The notes under the pieces: generated by a model
Seen by the model: only the letters and a program-made list of their open reading frames with translations
Told to the model about the DNA's origin: nothing
Database searches by the model: none
From: Galeruca laticollis
Lineage: Eukaryota > Arthropoda > Insecta > Coleoptera > Chrysomelidae
Length of the DNA stretch: 64,000 bases
Assembly (NCBI GenBank): GCA_963921935.1
Contig: OY998176.1
Span: 180,230,445 to 180,294,444 of the forward strand
Direction: 5' to 3'
In this document: piece after piece, positions 46,086 to 58,770 of the stretch
How positions within the stretch are numbered: position 1 is the first letter of the stretch
How the letters are laid out: every line of letters starts with the position of its first letter
Position numbers and translations under genes: made by a program

Positions 46086-48640
46086 TATTTAGAAATATAT
46101 ATTTTTTTTAATTATTATTAAGTGTTTTTTTAGTTATTTTCAATAAATAGACTATTTACTATTTTTGTGTCGTATTTTTATTCATTATAAACCTTATTAA
46201 AGAATTATTCGAGGCATATTGAAATTGTCATTACGTTTTTTTCTATAAAATAAATAGTTTAACAAAAAACAAGATCTGGTTTCTGAGGTTATTGTTTTAC
46301 TGTTGTGTTATATTTGTTTAAAATTCGTAAAAATTATAAATTTGTTAAGGTAGGTACATTCCAACTTACATCAAAATAGAATTACTTCTCTCAGTTTAAT
46401 AATATCTAAATTGTAAGTTGGACATTGTCATGTGCTAAATACACAAAATAGAATAACCTCTTGCAGTTTAGTAATATCCAAAAAGTTGTAAGTATGCTGA
46501 TTACACAAATTCGATTTAAATTTGCTGCCTAACAATTTAAACTTGGGGCCAAATACGCCCCACGTAACATGATCTGATTGGCTGTGCATTCTTTACTATT
46601 AATGTATTCTGCTGCAGATATGTAACATAGGAGGGACAGTACAGTTACACTGCAGTAGTCCTGTCCTGACACAGTCGTGTAATATATGTTTCGACCTCTT
46701 AACACTATTTCAAATAGAGGTAGTGTCAAATGTAGAAGAAATGACTTTCTCCATGTTGGTACCCTTTTTACATCTCACCACCTTCTGATAGCTTAAAAGG
46801 AAGTTTTTTCCTTTCTTATTTTATGCCAAGTAACAAAAACAAAAGTGAGTAAATTACATGACACTCATAAAAAGGTGGTGATACTAGTGATGTTAAGCAA
46901 GAATATTCCCAATGAGGAATTTATAAGAGAATATACCTAATGAGGAAATATTGCCAAACCATAAATTTCTTCCCAATTCTTGGGATATTTTAATGATGTC
47001 GAATCCGATGAAGATGATAATGAGACCTATTTACAGTTAGTATATGACGAAGAAGTCGAAGATGCACAATAAAATGAATGTAGTGACCAAAAACAATACA
47101 ATTATTACTTGTTCTTTTGTAGTGACTAGTGATATTAGTCATAAAGTATATTTCAATTTCCAATACCCCTGCACCTACTGGCTTTATTTCTTTAAATAAT
47201 AAAGTTTCATTGCAACACAATTATTTACAGTAAATTGGTGATAAATTGATAATTATTAGATCACTTTTCCGTTGAAAATTTCAATTGTGTTTTCGACAAT
47301 TTTTAAAATATTCTCTTAAAATAAATTCTCGAGAATTTACCAACACTATATAGGTGAAACTGATCCTTACACCTCATGAGTATATATCCATCGATATATT
47401 ATAAAGGTTTACCTATGAAGGTTTCGTTGTACCTAACCACATATAGCCTAAGGTTTGAACTAATTTATCCAGAAAAAGATGAGCTATAAATACTATGATG
47501 TACATGTTGAGAAGGATATTTTCAATGATGATGTAGATATGCTGGAAATAATAAAATATGGGTTTTCTTGAAAAATATACAAGAGAAGTGATCACTTCCA
47601 TAGGATGGATAATCTAACTTTCTTTAGAAGGTACTGGCTAGATGAAGAAACAGTAACGGAAGAAGATTTTGAATTTCCAAGTGATATGTAAGTTATTAAA
47701 AATCATCAAAATCATAAATTTAAAAAAAACAAATTTGTTTGTTCCATTTTTAGTAATAATTCTGTATCGCTAATAAATCAATTATTATGATGCCTGAGAT
47801 TTTACTTTAGTACAGGACACCTGAGTGCTATGGCTGAAATAATAATATCCTCATCTCCAAGAATCATAAAGAAGGTATTAAAAATATTTTACCAAAATAA
47901 ATAATTCTTCACACTTATTCATTTATAACTTTTGGTAATGACGAAAATAAAAACCACACATATACCTACTAAAAATGAAAAACCTATATAAGTTTCATGA
48001 GACATTTGACGGACCAAAACACAAGTTTTGTCACAATAAAAATATTAGGAATTCAGCCTTATTTGGTTTAAAACATGAAAACTAAAATGAAGGTTTTTTT
48101 TAGAATAGTATAATAATTTTTCAACTTTTTTTACATGGTGTCTTTAAATAACAATAATGAAGGTTGTTTTTTTAAATAATTCCAATTTTGTTTCTTCTCA
48201 TTCAATTTTCTTTTGAAGTTTTCAGAGAATGTGTTCTTTCTTCCAACTGACATCAGCTACTATCTTTTTTGTTAACATATCTGCAATTGCTAACCATTTA
48301 TCACTTAATATTATTATATTTTTTGGCTACGTGTGAAGAACTTTTACTCTTGTTTCTGCACACCTTCTGTTCACAGATTTATTTTTTCAAACAGGTGTAC
48401 TTTCTTTGGTCTGAAAAAGAATAAAATGCAGTTATGTGTGTTTAACAATGAGTAGAGTGTGTTGATCACAAACGACTTGCATGCGATTCAACAGCAATAG
48501 ATATTTTTAATAAGTTATGTTCTTGAGTTTTATATGCATATGTTATTTTTGTGGAGTATATCTTGACATTCAAAGCTAGAAGTGAAATTATTATTATTCT
48601 GATATCCATATTCTAATTAAAGTAATATTAGGTGAGGCCC
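46086..48640. other. Intergenic; no gene supported
   Basis: AT-rich. A ~65-base phrase (AAAATAGAATWAC...CAGTTTARTAATATC) occurs twice near 46372 and 46447. Near 47000-47070 a short acidic frame reads FNDVESDEDDNETY and ends in TAA; no family recognised. ORFs at 46529-46729 and 47413-47601 have no support. Confidence 0.4.
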
Positions 48641-49260
48641 GATTAAACAATTTTGGAATGGATGACCTACAATATATTATAGCCAATTTGAAAAATTTAG
48701 AAAATGCAGATAAACAAATCAACAGACACAACCTTTTCAATAATATTAATCTATTCAAGAAATTGACTGAACATCAGTTTTTACAAATATCAAGATTAAC
48801 AAAAAAATTATACAGATATTTAATTGCAGCATGAACTTCTTTCTTACAACCTCAAAGAATGCCTACGGGCTTAAGTATAACAATGAAAATAATTATTATA
48901 GATTCTAATCATTTCCAAAAAATTTCATTCAATATGAAACTAACATCAAAAATGTATGATTATAACAAAGGAACAATTTTGGATTCTGTGTTATTCAATA
49001 TTTGCATAAATAATTTGTTTTCAGTGAGCAGTACTTGATATACAATTAGATTCACTGACGATACAGCCATTATTATTGAAATGGATAATTGGTATTATTC
49101 AAAATAGTTGAAAATGATCTAAGATTAATTAAGGATTGGTTTCATCATGAATTACTCTAAATTTTAATAAAACATATTTGGCATTTCTTAATTCTAGAGC
49201 ATGAGAATGGTTTCACATATTTTAAGAACAAAAAAACTAGAGAATATGCTTTATAAGTTT
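48640..49260 (+). pseudogene. Non-LTR (LINE) reverse-transcriptase remnant
   Basis: From about 48960 the frame reads KGTILDSVLFNICINNLF, then after a stop TIRFTDDTAIIIEMDNW, then VENDLRLIKDWFHHELL in a shifted frame. This is the order of RT blocks 4-6 of Jockey/CR1-like LINEs (G-S-I-L-G-P-x-L-F, F-A-D-D, then the W-x-x-x-N-x-x-K-T block). The catalytic DD is kept (FTDD). Upstream text (48640-48830, MDDLQYIIANLKNLENADKQ) may be part of the same RT but is unproven. No endonuclease or ORF1 seen. Confidence 0.65.
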
Positions 49261-49643
49261 AAATTTTTGAAAAAAATATATGTATCATGTCGATATTTGC
49301 AGACATTGTAGTGCTAATGGAAACGACCTCGGGTATGGCCTATTGTCATGGAAATGTGCTTCCAGAACATTTATAGGTCCCCTAGATATTATATGAAGAG
49401 GCTTTATTTAGATTATTATGTCTAATTTTAGCATGTGCCCTAGTGATGCACTGTATAATATGACCAAAATCTTTGAAATTATATTTTCTGTGCGCATCTG
49501 TGAAATACTGTGAAAAATAAAATCAACTTACCTGCACATACATATGATTCCAGAAATAAACACTTATATAGGTATAGTTTCTATGATGACAAAATCTTCA
49601 TGTTAAATTCTTCCTATTAACACAACCAAAAAAGTTTTGTGAA
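49261..49643. other. Intergenic; no gene seen
   Basis: AT-rich, no supported feature. Confidence 0.4.
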
Positions 49644-49729
49644 ATGAATATCTTCAATATCTATTCATTCTCTGCAATGTCTATCCACTTCATATATTTT
49701 ATGTATAATTATATTGTTTTCTTATTTAC

Positions 49730-50510
49730 CGAAACAGATGTTGAGGTTAATTCATTTATCTCTGGCATAAAATTTTTAATATTGGCTTTCACAAGTTGTT
49801 TGGGGATACTAATGTTCAATTTGGGTTTAATACTGATTAACTGATTATAGAATTCATTTTAATAGGAGAAATTGATAACTCATTCCATATTTGAAAAACT
49901 TATTCACATTTAATAATCTGTGTTTACATTTGACATAACAAAATGGCAAATCACATTTGTGTTGTGACGTCAACTGACGTTATTGTGACGGCGATACAAT
50001 TAGATGATTTTAGTAACGGTGCTCGAGAACATAATTTTAGGAGCTATTCGCAAATTAAGCATTCACAAGCTTGCTTATGCATGACGTTGGGATCGACGTC
50101 AATAATAACGCCCCAATTCGAGATTCAGGGCATCAGTGCGGATGAAACTCAACCATCGACCACCGCACCTGCAAGAAATGAATCACCGATTGATTTTCTT
50201 TCCGAAATATCGAAACAACACATGACACACGGTCAAAATTTTTACAAAAGTTACAACATAGGTTTTCAGAACTGAATATCTTTTTAATAAAAACATGGAA
50301 ATTTATCATTGATGCTGCAAATGGAAGATCATATATGAATTATATGGCAAATGTATGCATACTTTGCCTGTAGATAATATACTTTTTAATTCATTAAAAA
50401 AAATTGAATTGCGGAGAGAGGGAAAAGACTAAATTTCCGGTATAAGAGTGTCTGTCGTCTAGCGCAAAAATATTTAGAAGAGGGCGTAGTCGAGACGTGA
50501 CACGGCGCGA
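49730..50510 (+). repeat. Diverged 0.85-kb direct repeat, copy 1
   Basis: Aligns in the same orientation with 51825-52655 over most of its length (shared: TTTGACATAACAAAATG, GGTGCTCGAGAA, CAGTGCGGATGAAACTCAA, AAATGTATGCATAC, AAGAGTGTCTGTCGTC). Identity is perhaps 80%. It carries an intact 110-aa ORF (next entry). Confidence 0.85.
49943..50275 (+). CDS. Unrecognised 110-aa ORF in direct repeat
   Basis: Starts MANHICVVTSTDVIVT, ends HGQNFYKSYNIGFQN. Polar, Thr/Ser/Gln-rich, no signal peptide or known domain. The same region in the second repeat copy (52057-52400) is broken by several stops and small indels. It may be a real small gene whose duplicate died, an exon, or a transposon ORF. The flank after it has GC-richer sequence and a TATA-like CGGTATAAGAGTG near 50440. 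Confidence 0.3.
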   Translation: MANHICVVTSTDVIVTAIQLDDFSNGAREHNFRSYSQIKHSQACLCMTLGSTSIITPQFEIQGISADETQPSTTAPARNESPIDFLSEISKQHMTHGQNFYKSYNIGFQN

Positions 50511-50521
50511 GTGACGACCAG

Positions 50522-51018
50522 TCACTGTTGATTACATGACAGTTTGCAATTCTGAGAGCACGATTCCTTCATAATTTTTGCTCCTATTACCCGACTTCCA
50601 CCGTCTGTGGTATACTCAACTCCCGAAAGCCTTTTCTGTTCTGTAATGGCTTTTTCCAATTTTTATTGATTACGTTTTCTTTTACGATAATTTTTTTCTT
50701 TCTGATTTACGTTTTGGTCTAAAGAGTTGTCATTTTCACAATCTTCATCGCCCGTTTCCTCGCCTTTACGTAGTTGGGGTCCGCAATATCGTCATCATCA
50801 TCAAAATCCGAAAATTCTTTTTCTGGTGTTTTATACCGAATTCTGTCTTCTTCAACTTCGGCAGTACTGTGGTAATCTACCAAACTAGTTGAACCTGATT
50901 GGGTTTCTTTGAACCTCTTTGAATGTTCTCTTAGGAACTGCTTATTCAGTGCACGTTTACATAAGGACCTAAGTGTTGGAACGGCATCAGAGATTGGGTC
51001 GTTTAATTGTAGCAACAT
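50522..51018 (-). pseudogene. N-terminal part of multicopy DDE-like transposon gene
   Basis: Reads MLLQLNDPISDAVPTL, then STSLVDYHSTAEVEEDR and an acidic DFDDDDDIADPNYVKAR. After a frameshift near 50760 it continues GEETGDEDCENDNS, KEKNYRKRKRNQ, stop, EKAITEQKRLSGVEYTTDGG, IMKESCSQNCKLSC. The R-K-R-x-R-x-x-x-x-W/K-x-x-x...K-x-x-R-x-x-G-x-x-Y-x-T and following Cys pairs are the N-terminal signature of the family of which 40850-41848 shows the next part. Broken; no downstream portion found beside it. Confidence 0.6.
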
Positions 51019-51824
51019 TTTTTTTACCTAAAAAAACAGTGCAGATATTAATTATATTAACGTACAAGTTGAATCGGATAAAATAGTAGAAGCTAAATGA
51101 TTGTGATGAATTAAAAAGTTATTAACATATTTATACTATTAGTTAAATTTTTCAAACTCGGATTTCTTTAGCTAATAATTTTAATACTATGTGAGGTTAA
51201 GTCACAATGTTTTCCAATAAAGGTAGAAATAAACTAGAATAATTCACATATTTACGAGGAATATCCCATTTTTAGGAAAACAATAATTAATATAAAATAG
51301 TTTCAAATACTAAAAAATAATTTAACCTCATTTTCAGTACCTAATAAGCTGTTTAATAAACTCCCCTGTTATTTATAAACTACTAATGCGCGATTCCGGA
51401 CAAGTTTGTTTATTTTTGCTCAATGTTCTGGCCAACTCCACCATTCTCCTTGATCTATCCATAACGCAAAGGGACACTTTAACACACAATGTTTTTACTA
51501 AATTCTTGCATAAAAAAAACTATTTGAGCTTAGAGCATCTCAAGCAAACTGAACAGGCGGACATAACCTAGTAAACTGGCAAGGATTTGCGCGCTAAATT
51601 ATGACGAAGCGACTTAACATTGTTTTGCTCAAAGTGACGTGATGACTTAACCTAGTTTAAAACAAACAAGTTTCTTTATCTTGTAAGATGGGCCCAAACT
51701 GAAACGATATAGTAAAAGTAGGTTAAAATGTATGGGGTTTAACATCATAACCCATGCAAAACAAAATTTGGACTCAACCCAGTCTGGCTCGGACATACAG
51801 ATGTATAATATAGTGTATTTCTTA
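51019..51824. other. Intergenic; no gene seen
   Basis: AT-rich; ORFs at 51386-51571 and 51647-51868 show no domain. Confidence 0.4.
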
Positions 51825-52655
51825 TTTTTCGAAACAGGTGTTGGGGTAAATTTATTCATCTCTGGCATGAATGATTTTTAGTATTTATAATTGAGAAATT
51901 GGCTTCTATACGTTGTTAAGGATACAAATGAATACATAATTATTTTTATTATTTGTGTGCCTCTCGATTTTGGGTTTAATACTGATTGTAGAATTCATTT
52001 TTATAGAAGAAATTGATAACATATTTGAATATCTTCTTTACATTTGACATAACAAAATGACATATGACATTTGCATTTCAACGTCAACTGACGTTGTCGT
52101 CAAGTATATTTAAACGTGAGGACGAAACAATTCGAAGATTTTAGGAACGGTGCTCGAGAATATAATTTTTAGGAAGTATTCGCAAATAGATTTTTCACAG
52201 GCTTGCGTATACATGACGTTGGGAACGATGTCATGAAAGCGCCCCGGTTCTGGATTCAGTGCGGATGAAACTCAATAATCGACAACAACATCTGCAAGAA
52301 GTGTATCGCCAGTGACAACAGTGATTTTGTTACCGAAATATCGAAACCACGCAAGCCAAACGTTTAACTTTGGAAATATTTCTACAAAAGTTACAACATT
52401 CATTTTTTAGAACTGAATATATTTTTAATATATACATGGGAAATTATAATTTATGCCACAAATGGAAGATCACATATGAATTATTTGGCAAATGTATGCA
52501 TACGTTTGCCGTAGATAATATACTTATTAAGTAAATAAAAAAATTGAATTGCGAGGAGAAGAAAAAGACAGAAGTTTCGATATAAAAGTGTCTGTCGTCC
52601 AGCGCATTATGCTAAAAATATAGAAGAGAGTAAAGTCAAGACGTGTCATGGCGCG
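51825..52655 (+). repeat. Diverged 0.85-kb direct repeat, copy 2
   Basis: Second copy of 49730-50510 with the ORF destroyed and a ~60-base insertion near 51880-51950. It ends in the related GTGTCTGTCGTCCAGCGC and GGCGCGAGTGAC text. Confidence 0.85.
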
Positions 52656-52742
52656 AGTGACTAGCATATTTGCATATTTTTGTTGTGCATACTTCAAGAC
52701 ATTTAGCTAGTGAGTGTTGTGTATTTTATTTAATTTAGAATC

Positions 52743-52910
52743 ATGTTTTCTGTAAAACTTGTTGGTGTAAAACAAAAACTTCCCACAGTAAAGACACTGG
52801 AAGCACTAAAATTTGGAGTAGTACAATGGATTCGGGACATCATTTACAATTTCTACATCCTGGTGAAAAGGGGACCTACTGAAAAATGTAAGGTTGATAA
52901 AATTAGATGA
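52743..52910 (+). CDS. Unrecognised 55-aa ORF after a splice-acceptor-like site
   Basis: ATTTTATTTAATTTAG precedes ATGTTTTCTGTAAAACTTG; the frame reads FSVKLVGVKQKLPTVKTLE, VVQWIRDIIYNFYILVKRG and stops at TGA. It could be a small exon or TE fragment. No family recognised. Confidence 0.2.
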   Translation: MFSVKLVGVKQKLPTVKTLEALKFGVVQWIRDIIYNFYILVKRGPTEKCKVDKIR

Positions 52911-53116
52911 TAAAGATACAAAAATTCATTACAAGCAACTTCTGTCACTTTACTTCTAGCACCATTTTTTGATCTAGATAATATACTGTTAATGGTGGTA
53001 ACAGTAAAATTGCTTTATATTGAAATATATAAATTTTTTTCCATCTATTCTCTACAAGATGCACATTGTTTTACCTGAGTTTACTATAATTAGAACTTCT
53101 TTGTGGCGGTACCTAA

Positions 53117-53555
53117 GTTTTTATCAGTTATTGAAGATGCTAGTATTGAAACTGAAAATTATTATATGAATGGGGAAAATAGTGAATCGAGTGGAAGGAA
53201 TTCATGATCAGAACATACACAAAATAATGCCTTTATTGCAGTTAGTAGCGCACACAAGACAACAGATAGATGATTATGGAATCGCACGATATTCGCCTTA
53301 AAATAATTAATTTTTTAGAAAATATTATTGAATATAGTACCGTAGGCTATATATAATGAAACATGCAGCTCCCACGTGGAATATTGGTGGCAGCGAATAA
53401 ACTGATTAAAGTCAAATTTCTCATGGAAAAATTATGGGGAATTTAGGTAATATATTACTATTATTTGTACTTTCATGTATTCTAATACTTCATTGCTACT
53501 AAATAGGATGTTTCAAACATTAAGTTAAAAATAATAATAATAGTGCAGGATTGTG
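53117..53555 (+). repeat. 439-bp identical direct repeat, copy 1
   Basis: GTTTTTATCAGTTATTGAAG to GTGCAGGATTGTG. Identical by eye to 53993-54431 (offset 876). The first ~90 bases can be read as IEDASIETENYYMNGENSE before a stop, perhaps a broken exon. Confidence 0.95.
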
Positions 53556-53992
53556 TTGTACTAGTAATCAATTTTAAATATTTATAAGGAAGGTACTAAT
53601 TTAAAATATTTTTTAGTATACATTAAAAGTGAAAAATTCAAAGTGATGATAACATTAAAAATTACTAAACAAATTGAATTAAATTATTTTACTGATAATT
53701 TAATATTGTGGTAATGTGTAGGTATACGTCTTAAAGCTTTGTTCCTTAGTTTAATTATATTATTTTTATTTATTTACATGTTGAGGAAACAAGTCAAAAA
53801 ATTATGAGAAGACATAATCATTACCAAGACGTGACAATCCCTAGGTGAAACATTTATTCTTTCGATTACCCCGATAAAATATAACATACCAATAATATTT
53901 ATTTGAATTCATCCTAATACAACATGTGAGTAACAGAATTCAACAAAACTGTATATTTATAATAACAGACATGTATTCCTCAATACTAGCTG

Positions 53993-54431
53993 GTTTTTAT
54001 CAGTTATTGAAGATGCTAGTATTGAAACTGAAAATTATTATATGAATGGGGAAAATAGTGAATCGAGTGGAAGGAATTCATGATCAGAACATACACAAAA
54101 TAATGCCTTTATTGCAGTTAGTAGCGCACACAAGACAACAGATAGATGATTATGGAATCGCACGATATTCGCCTTAAAATAATTAATTTTTTAGAAAATA
54201 TTATTGAATATAGTACCGTAGGCTATATATAATGAAACATGCAGCTCCCACGTGGAATATTGGTGGCAGCGAATAAACTGATTAAAGTCAAATTTCTCAT
54301 GGAAAAATTATGGGGAATTTAGGTAATATATTACTATTATTTGTACTTTCATGTATTCTAATACTTCATTGCTACTAAATAGGATGTTTCAAACATTAAG
54401 TTAAAAATAATAATAATAGTGCAGGATTGTG
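53993..54431 (+). repeat. 439-bp identical direct repeat, copy 2
   Basis: Second copy, separated from the first by 437 bases of unrelated sequence. No difference was seen, so it is a very recent duplication or an assembly effect. Confidence 0.95.
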
Positions 54432-54479
54432 CCATATAATAATCAAATTAAAGTAATCAAATTTAAATCACAATTTTTT

Positions 54480-54715
54480 TAATCACGTGAAATAAAATGT
54501 CGTTTATTGAAGTTATCCAACTTTTTCTATTTTCAATTGATACAAAGAAAAATTTATCCAAATAATTCTCAATTTATTGACTGAAATTTATTCAGGTAAA
54601 ATTTTTGTATATACATAGTTATTTTCCAATTAATTCTAAGCTGATCTAAAAAATCATTTGACAATAAAATGTACTTGGCCCAATTTTTGGTATATGTGTG
54701 CAAAAATTGAGCCAC
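54480..54715 (+). repeat. Half copy of the 42-kb foldback repeat
   Basis: Shares TTTTTCTATTTTCAATTGAT, ATTTATTGACTGAAATTTAT and CTTGGCCCAATTTTTGGTAT with 41860-42050. Only one arm is present. Confidence 0.75.
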
Positions 54716-56483
54716 AAGTGATTATAAAATTTGGAATAATATTGAAACAGGAAGTATGTGTTTGATACTACGCCCAATAATTGAAAAAATGTCACAAACT
54801 ATTATGAAGGCTGTAATACAATCACATATTTCACTTCACTTTCACTTTTATCTGAATGGGCTTGGTTAAGAATTTAACGTAGGAATGGATTTTGCTGTAT
54901 ATCGTTTTTTTTCTGGTAATAATATTTTCTGTATGAAGGTCATTATTTTTTCAATGATTTTTAAACCTGTTTCAAGAGATTTGGTTGATTGAAAAACATT
55001 CAGATTCTCAAGAAAATAAGGGAATTGAACATCGACTCGACTTACTAGCAACTAAGTGTGTAACGGTTAGTCAATTTATTTATGGGTATATAATATACAA
55101 CTTTGTTTATAAGTGAAAAAGATGGAGCAAATGGAAATTATTACAAGTAAAGTAATTTAGCTGTAAACATTTGGCAGTGTACAAGAACTTTCATAGTTTT
55201 GAATATGGCGAGAATAACTATCAACCGAAGAATCAGTCAACTCGTGAACAAATGCTCTTTGAAAAATGCCAAACTGCTCGGTCGGTATGACACTAAGTAT
55301 TATGAAAATTGTATTGGGACTCAAGTCACAAGAGAACTAAATTGAAAATAACAAAAATATGAAGTAATTGGAACAAATTATGCAGTTACAATGTCTATTA
55401 GACTGTAACTAAGCCGAAAAAAATCCAGTAGTTTTCCATGATGTTCATAACTTCGAAAATTGAAGACGTGGTGAAACATTCACGCTAAATACATTGTTAA
55501 GCAACAAATTCTGGAATACAAAAGGCATAAATATACACTGCCTAAAAAATATGCGGTCACAATGAATGAATGACAACAACGTTTGCTAGTTATCAGTCTT
55601 CAACTGCAAAGTCTTGGAGATCTGCTAAGGTAATAAACTATATCTTATATCAAGTACAAAAGATCAGTTGAAGAAATTTTCTTACGAACCATTTAAGAAC
55701 AAATCTCAATCGTCCATTCTTCTTGTCTCAAATTCAGCTCTTCTGAAGTCTAAGTCATTGATGCTTGTAGACATATTGGCTCATACCAGCGCCATTTGCT
55801 TTGGCCTTTTATTTTCCTACTACTCGGGATAAAGAAAGTCTATATTTATAGATGAACTTGATCTTATTCGTTCAACTGACGGTATTTGTAGTAAGTCACT
55901 CTCATCTTTATTGTGAGAAAATAATAGACTTTCTATACGAATTTTCATTAATCTTCCTAAATCAGCTCTTGAAATTCCTCACAATAGTTATAAAAAATAC
56001 CTTTGAAAACGGAAATTTTTACAGACGTCTGAAAATGGTCATTATAGTACGTTTTTCATGAGAATAGTGAGAAACCCATCTTACATACATAATATATGCT
56101 AATTTGTCAGTGGTACGTTTTATCGAAAATCATTGAATGATTGGAACACGTATAGTGTTTATTCTTCAGAAACTCAGTATCAAAAAATGACCTGGAAAAA
56201 ATAGGCCTATTTATTTACATTAAATTCTGAAGCTAATGCAAAACTAAGAACAAGATGAGCTTCGGAAAGTGAAGTAGAAAGAAATTCTTTGTACCTCCAA
56301 AATATTACAGATACCTCACGTATTACAACAAAATCATTTTATCTCAATAAAATTGTTAACAGTTTATTATTGTTCATAAACTAGCATTTCATATGAGAAA
56401 GTTATGAATGCAAATTTTTTCATTTGTATTATTCTGGTTTAGGAGGCTACATAGGTGATATGTAAAGTTCCTATTTTTTCACA
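54716..56483. other. Intergenic; no gene supported
   Basis: AT-rich. ORFs at 54866-55051 and 55852-56061 have no recognised domain. ACTGCCTAAAAAATATGCGG near 55540 resembles a transposon end but no partner was found. Confidence 0.35.
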
Positions 56484-56831
56484 TTGACAAAGAAAAGGAA
56501 ACATTTTAAGATAACAAAGGATAAGGTTGGAGGAGTTTTTGTTCTAAAACAATTATCAAATTATAGTCACGCATTCCTCAAGGAAGGACCAATTCTCAAT
56601 GTCCACCCACCATACATTAGGAGTCACGAACATCTCGAACGAGACAACAAAACTATTACACTGAGGATACGTAACAAACCATTAAAAAATTCTATTGATC
56701 GTTTGAAACATGCATTTATTCTGCAAGACCATAAAGTTCCTGTTTCAACACCTGTTCCTATTTCCAGGTGTTCTGCTGATTCTGTGCCAGGAGATCCCAC
56801 TCCTGATCCCAAATATTCGTATATAGTTTAA
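56484..56831 (+). pseudogene. Ty3/gypsy integrase C-terminal remnant
   Basis: 115-codon frame; the informative part is residues ~35-80: LKEGPILNVHPPYIRSHE, TITLRIRNKPLKNSIDRLKH and AFI. This matches the end of many Ty3/gypsy Pol proteins (P-Y-x-V-x-x-x, then x-V-S-I-D-R-L-K-P-A). The Pro/Ser-rich tail STPVPISRCSADSVPGD is also usual there. No catalytic core precedes it and no LTR was seen, so it is a fragment. Confidence 0.6.
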
Positions 56832-57627
56832 TATAGTTTACAAAAATTCATAGTTGTTTGATAATTTACTTAGTTTTTTTCTATTGATACTTTGTTATTA
56901 TATTGAAATTGAATAAAATTTGTTTGAAGGTTTAAATATCTCTTAATACCCTTATTTATTTTTTAAGATATTAGTTCAATTGATTGAATTAAAAATTTGT
57001 TATTAATATAGTGTTTTTCCTAAATTCAATAATTTTCAATTGGATACAATCTTTAGAGTATATAAAGCATGTATATCCCACATCTATTTCCAAGTTGAGA
57101 ACCTCCTCAAAAATTAAACAAAATTATCAGAGCAGTACACCCTTGGAAATGTTATCACTCCATGCATGCAGCGTTTCCTAAGCAGAAAAATGAATGTTTT
57201 GTTGTCTTTTTCTAGCACATTGTTAGAGAATTTAATCAACAATCCCGATATTATTATGAATGAGATCCTATGTCTATTATTTTTCTACGCCATCAGCATC
57301 AACTGAACAATTCGATTCTCGTTGCTACGGGTACTAACGATGCAATTCCAGATGAAGTATCTTCGAAAATTATTGTTTATTAGTTCTTTGATTTTATCGA
57401 CTCTGTGGGCCACTCATGTTATTATTTCATTATACCATGGTATTATAGGTGAACCGTTTCTTGGCTAAAATTACATCTCAACAATAAAAGCAATTTGTTA
57501 GTTTATTGTTCATAATGCCAACTCAGCCCATGAACCAACTATGAGTGAGGTCCCTAGGACTCAATCATAAATCGCATTACGACGTTAGTAGTAAGCAGAG
57601 AAATAACGGGCGATATTATTATGTAGA
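56832..57627. other. Intergenic; no gene seen
   Basis: AT-rich, no supported feature. Confidence 0.4.
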
Positions 57628-58770
57628 ATATCTGGATTTATGGGACCCATTGTACTGGTTCTTGTGAGCTGAAAATCTATATGGTTCATGTGTGAGGCGT
57701 CCTGAACAAAATGGACTCATAATATTGATCACTTCTATATATTTGGGATGCTGAACCGTGTTAATAAACCGACATTTCCACAAAAATTGTCCAAAATGTA
57801 CGATATCAGGATTCACGGGACCCCTTGTACTGGCTTTGGTGAGTTGAGAATAAATGAGGTTCATGTGTGAGACGCTCTCAATAAAGTTAAATCATGAAAA
57901 TATTCACTTATCTATATTCCGAAGGCTGTACCGTACTAATGAACCGAAGTTTTTCCAAAAATGATCAAAAATGTAGTATATCTGGATTCATAGGTCCAGT
58001 TGTACTGGCTCTGGTGATCATAAAATCAATAGGGTTAATCTGTGAGACATCCTGAATGAAATATAATAAAAAAATTGTTCATTTATATACACTCCGGAGG
58101 ATACCAAACCTAAATTTCCCCCAAAATTACCAAATATGTAGAATATCTAGATTTATGGGACTCATTGTACTGGCTCTGGTGAGCTGAAAATCAATTAAGT
58201 TCATATGTGGGACGCCCTAAATAAAATCCAATCATAGAATTAGTCACTTGTATACACTTCGGAGGCTGCATCGTGCTAACATATCGAAATGTCTCAAAAA
58301 ATAACCAAAAAAGTAGTATAACTGGATTTATAGATCTAGTTGTACTTGCTGGTGAGCTTAGAATTACAAGGATTCCTCTGTGAGACGCCCTATATCCTAT
58401 CATAAAATTGGTTACTTGTGAAAACTCTTGAGGCTGTATGGTGCTAACGAATCGACTTTTTCCCTAGAATTTCCAAAAAAGTACTGTATCTGGATCTATA
58501 GGTCCGGTTGTTCTGGCTCTAGTGAGCTAAAAATCAATAGGGTTTATCTGTGAGACGCTCTTAATTATATACAATCCTGAAATTGGACACTCCCATACAC
58601 TCCGAAGGCTAGGTTGTGCTAACAAACAGAAATTTCTACAGAAATGTGGTACTTCACGTACCATAACACCCTTTTCACTGGCTCTGGTGAGCTGAGAATC
58701 CATAGGGTTTACCTGTGAGATGCCCTGAACAATACAATACTTTATGCACTCTGGCGACTGTATCGTGCTA
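57628..58770. repeat. Second ~170-bp satellite, ~7 diverged monomers
   Basis: Monomers start near 57628, 57802, 57978, 58144, 58319, 58487 and 58651 with TATCTGGATTYATRGGWCC...TTGTACTGGCTCTGGTGAGC. Spacing 164-176 bases. Monomers are perhaps 70-80% alike, so the array is old. ORFs here (57619-57864, 58191-58403) are by-products. Unrelated in sequence to the 19.7-21.4 kb satellite. Confidence 0.88.

Noticed and set aside
56624..56812. 62-aa minus-strand ORF
   Set aside because: Antisense of the gypsy integrase tail.
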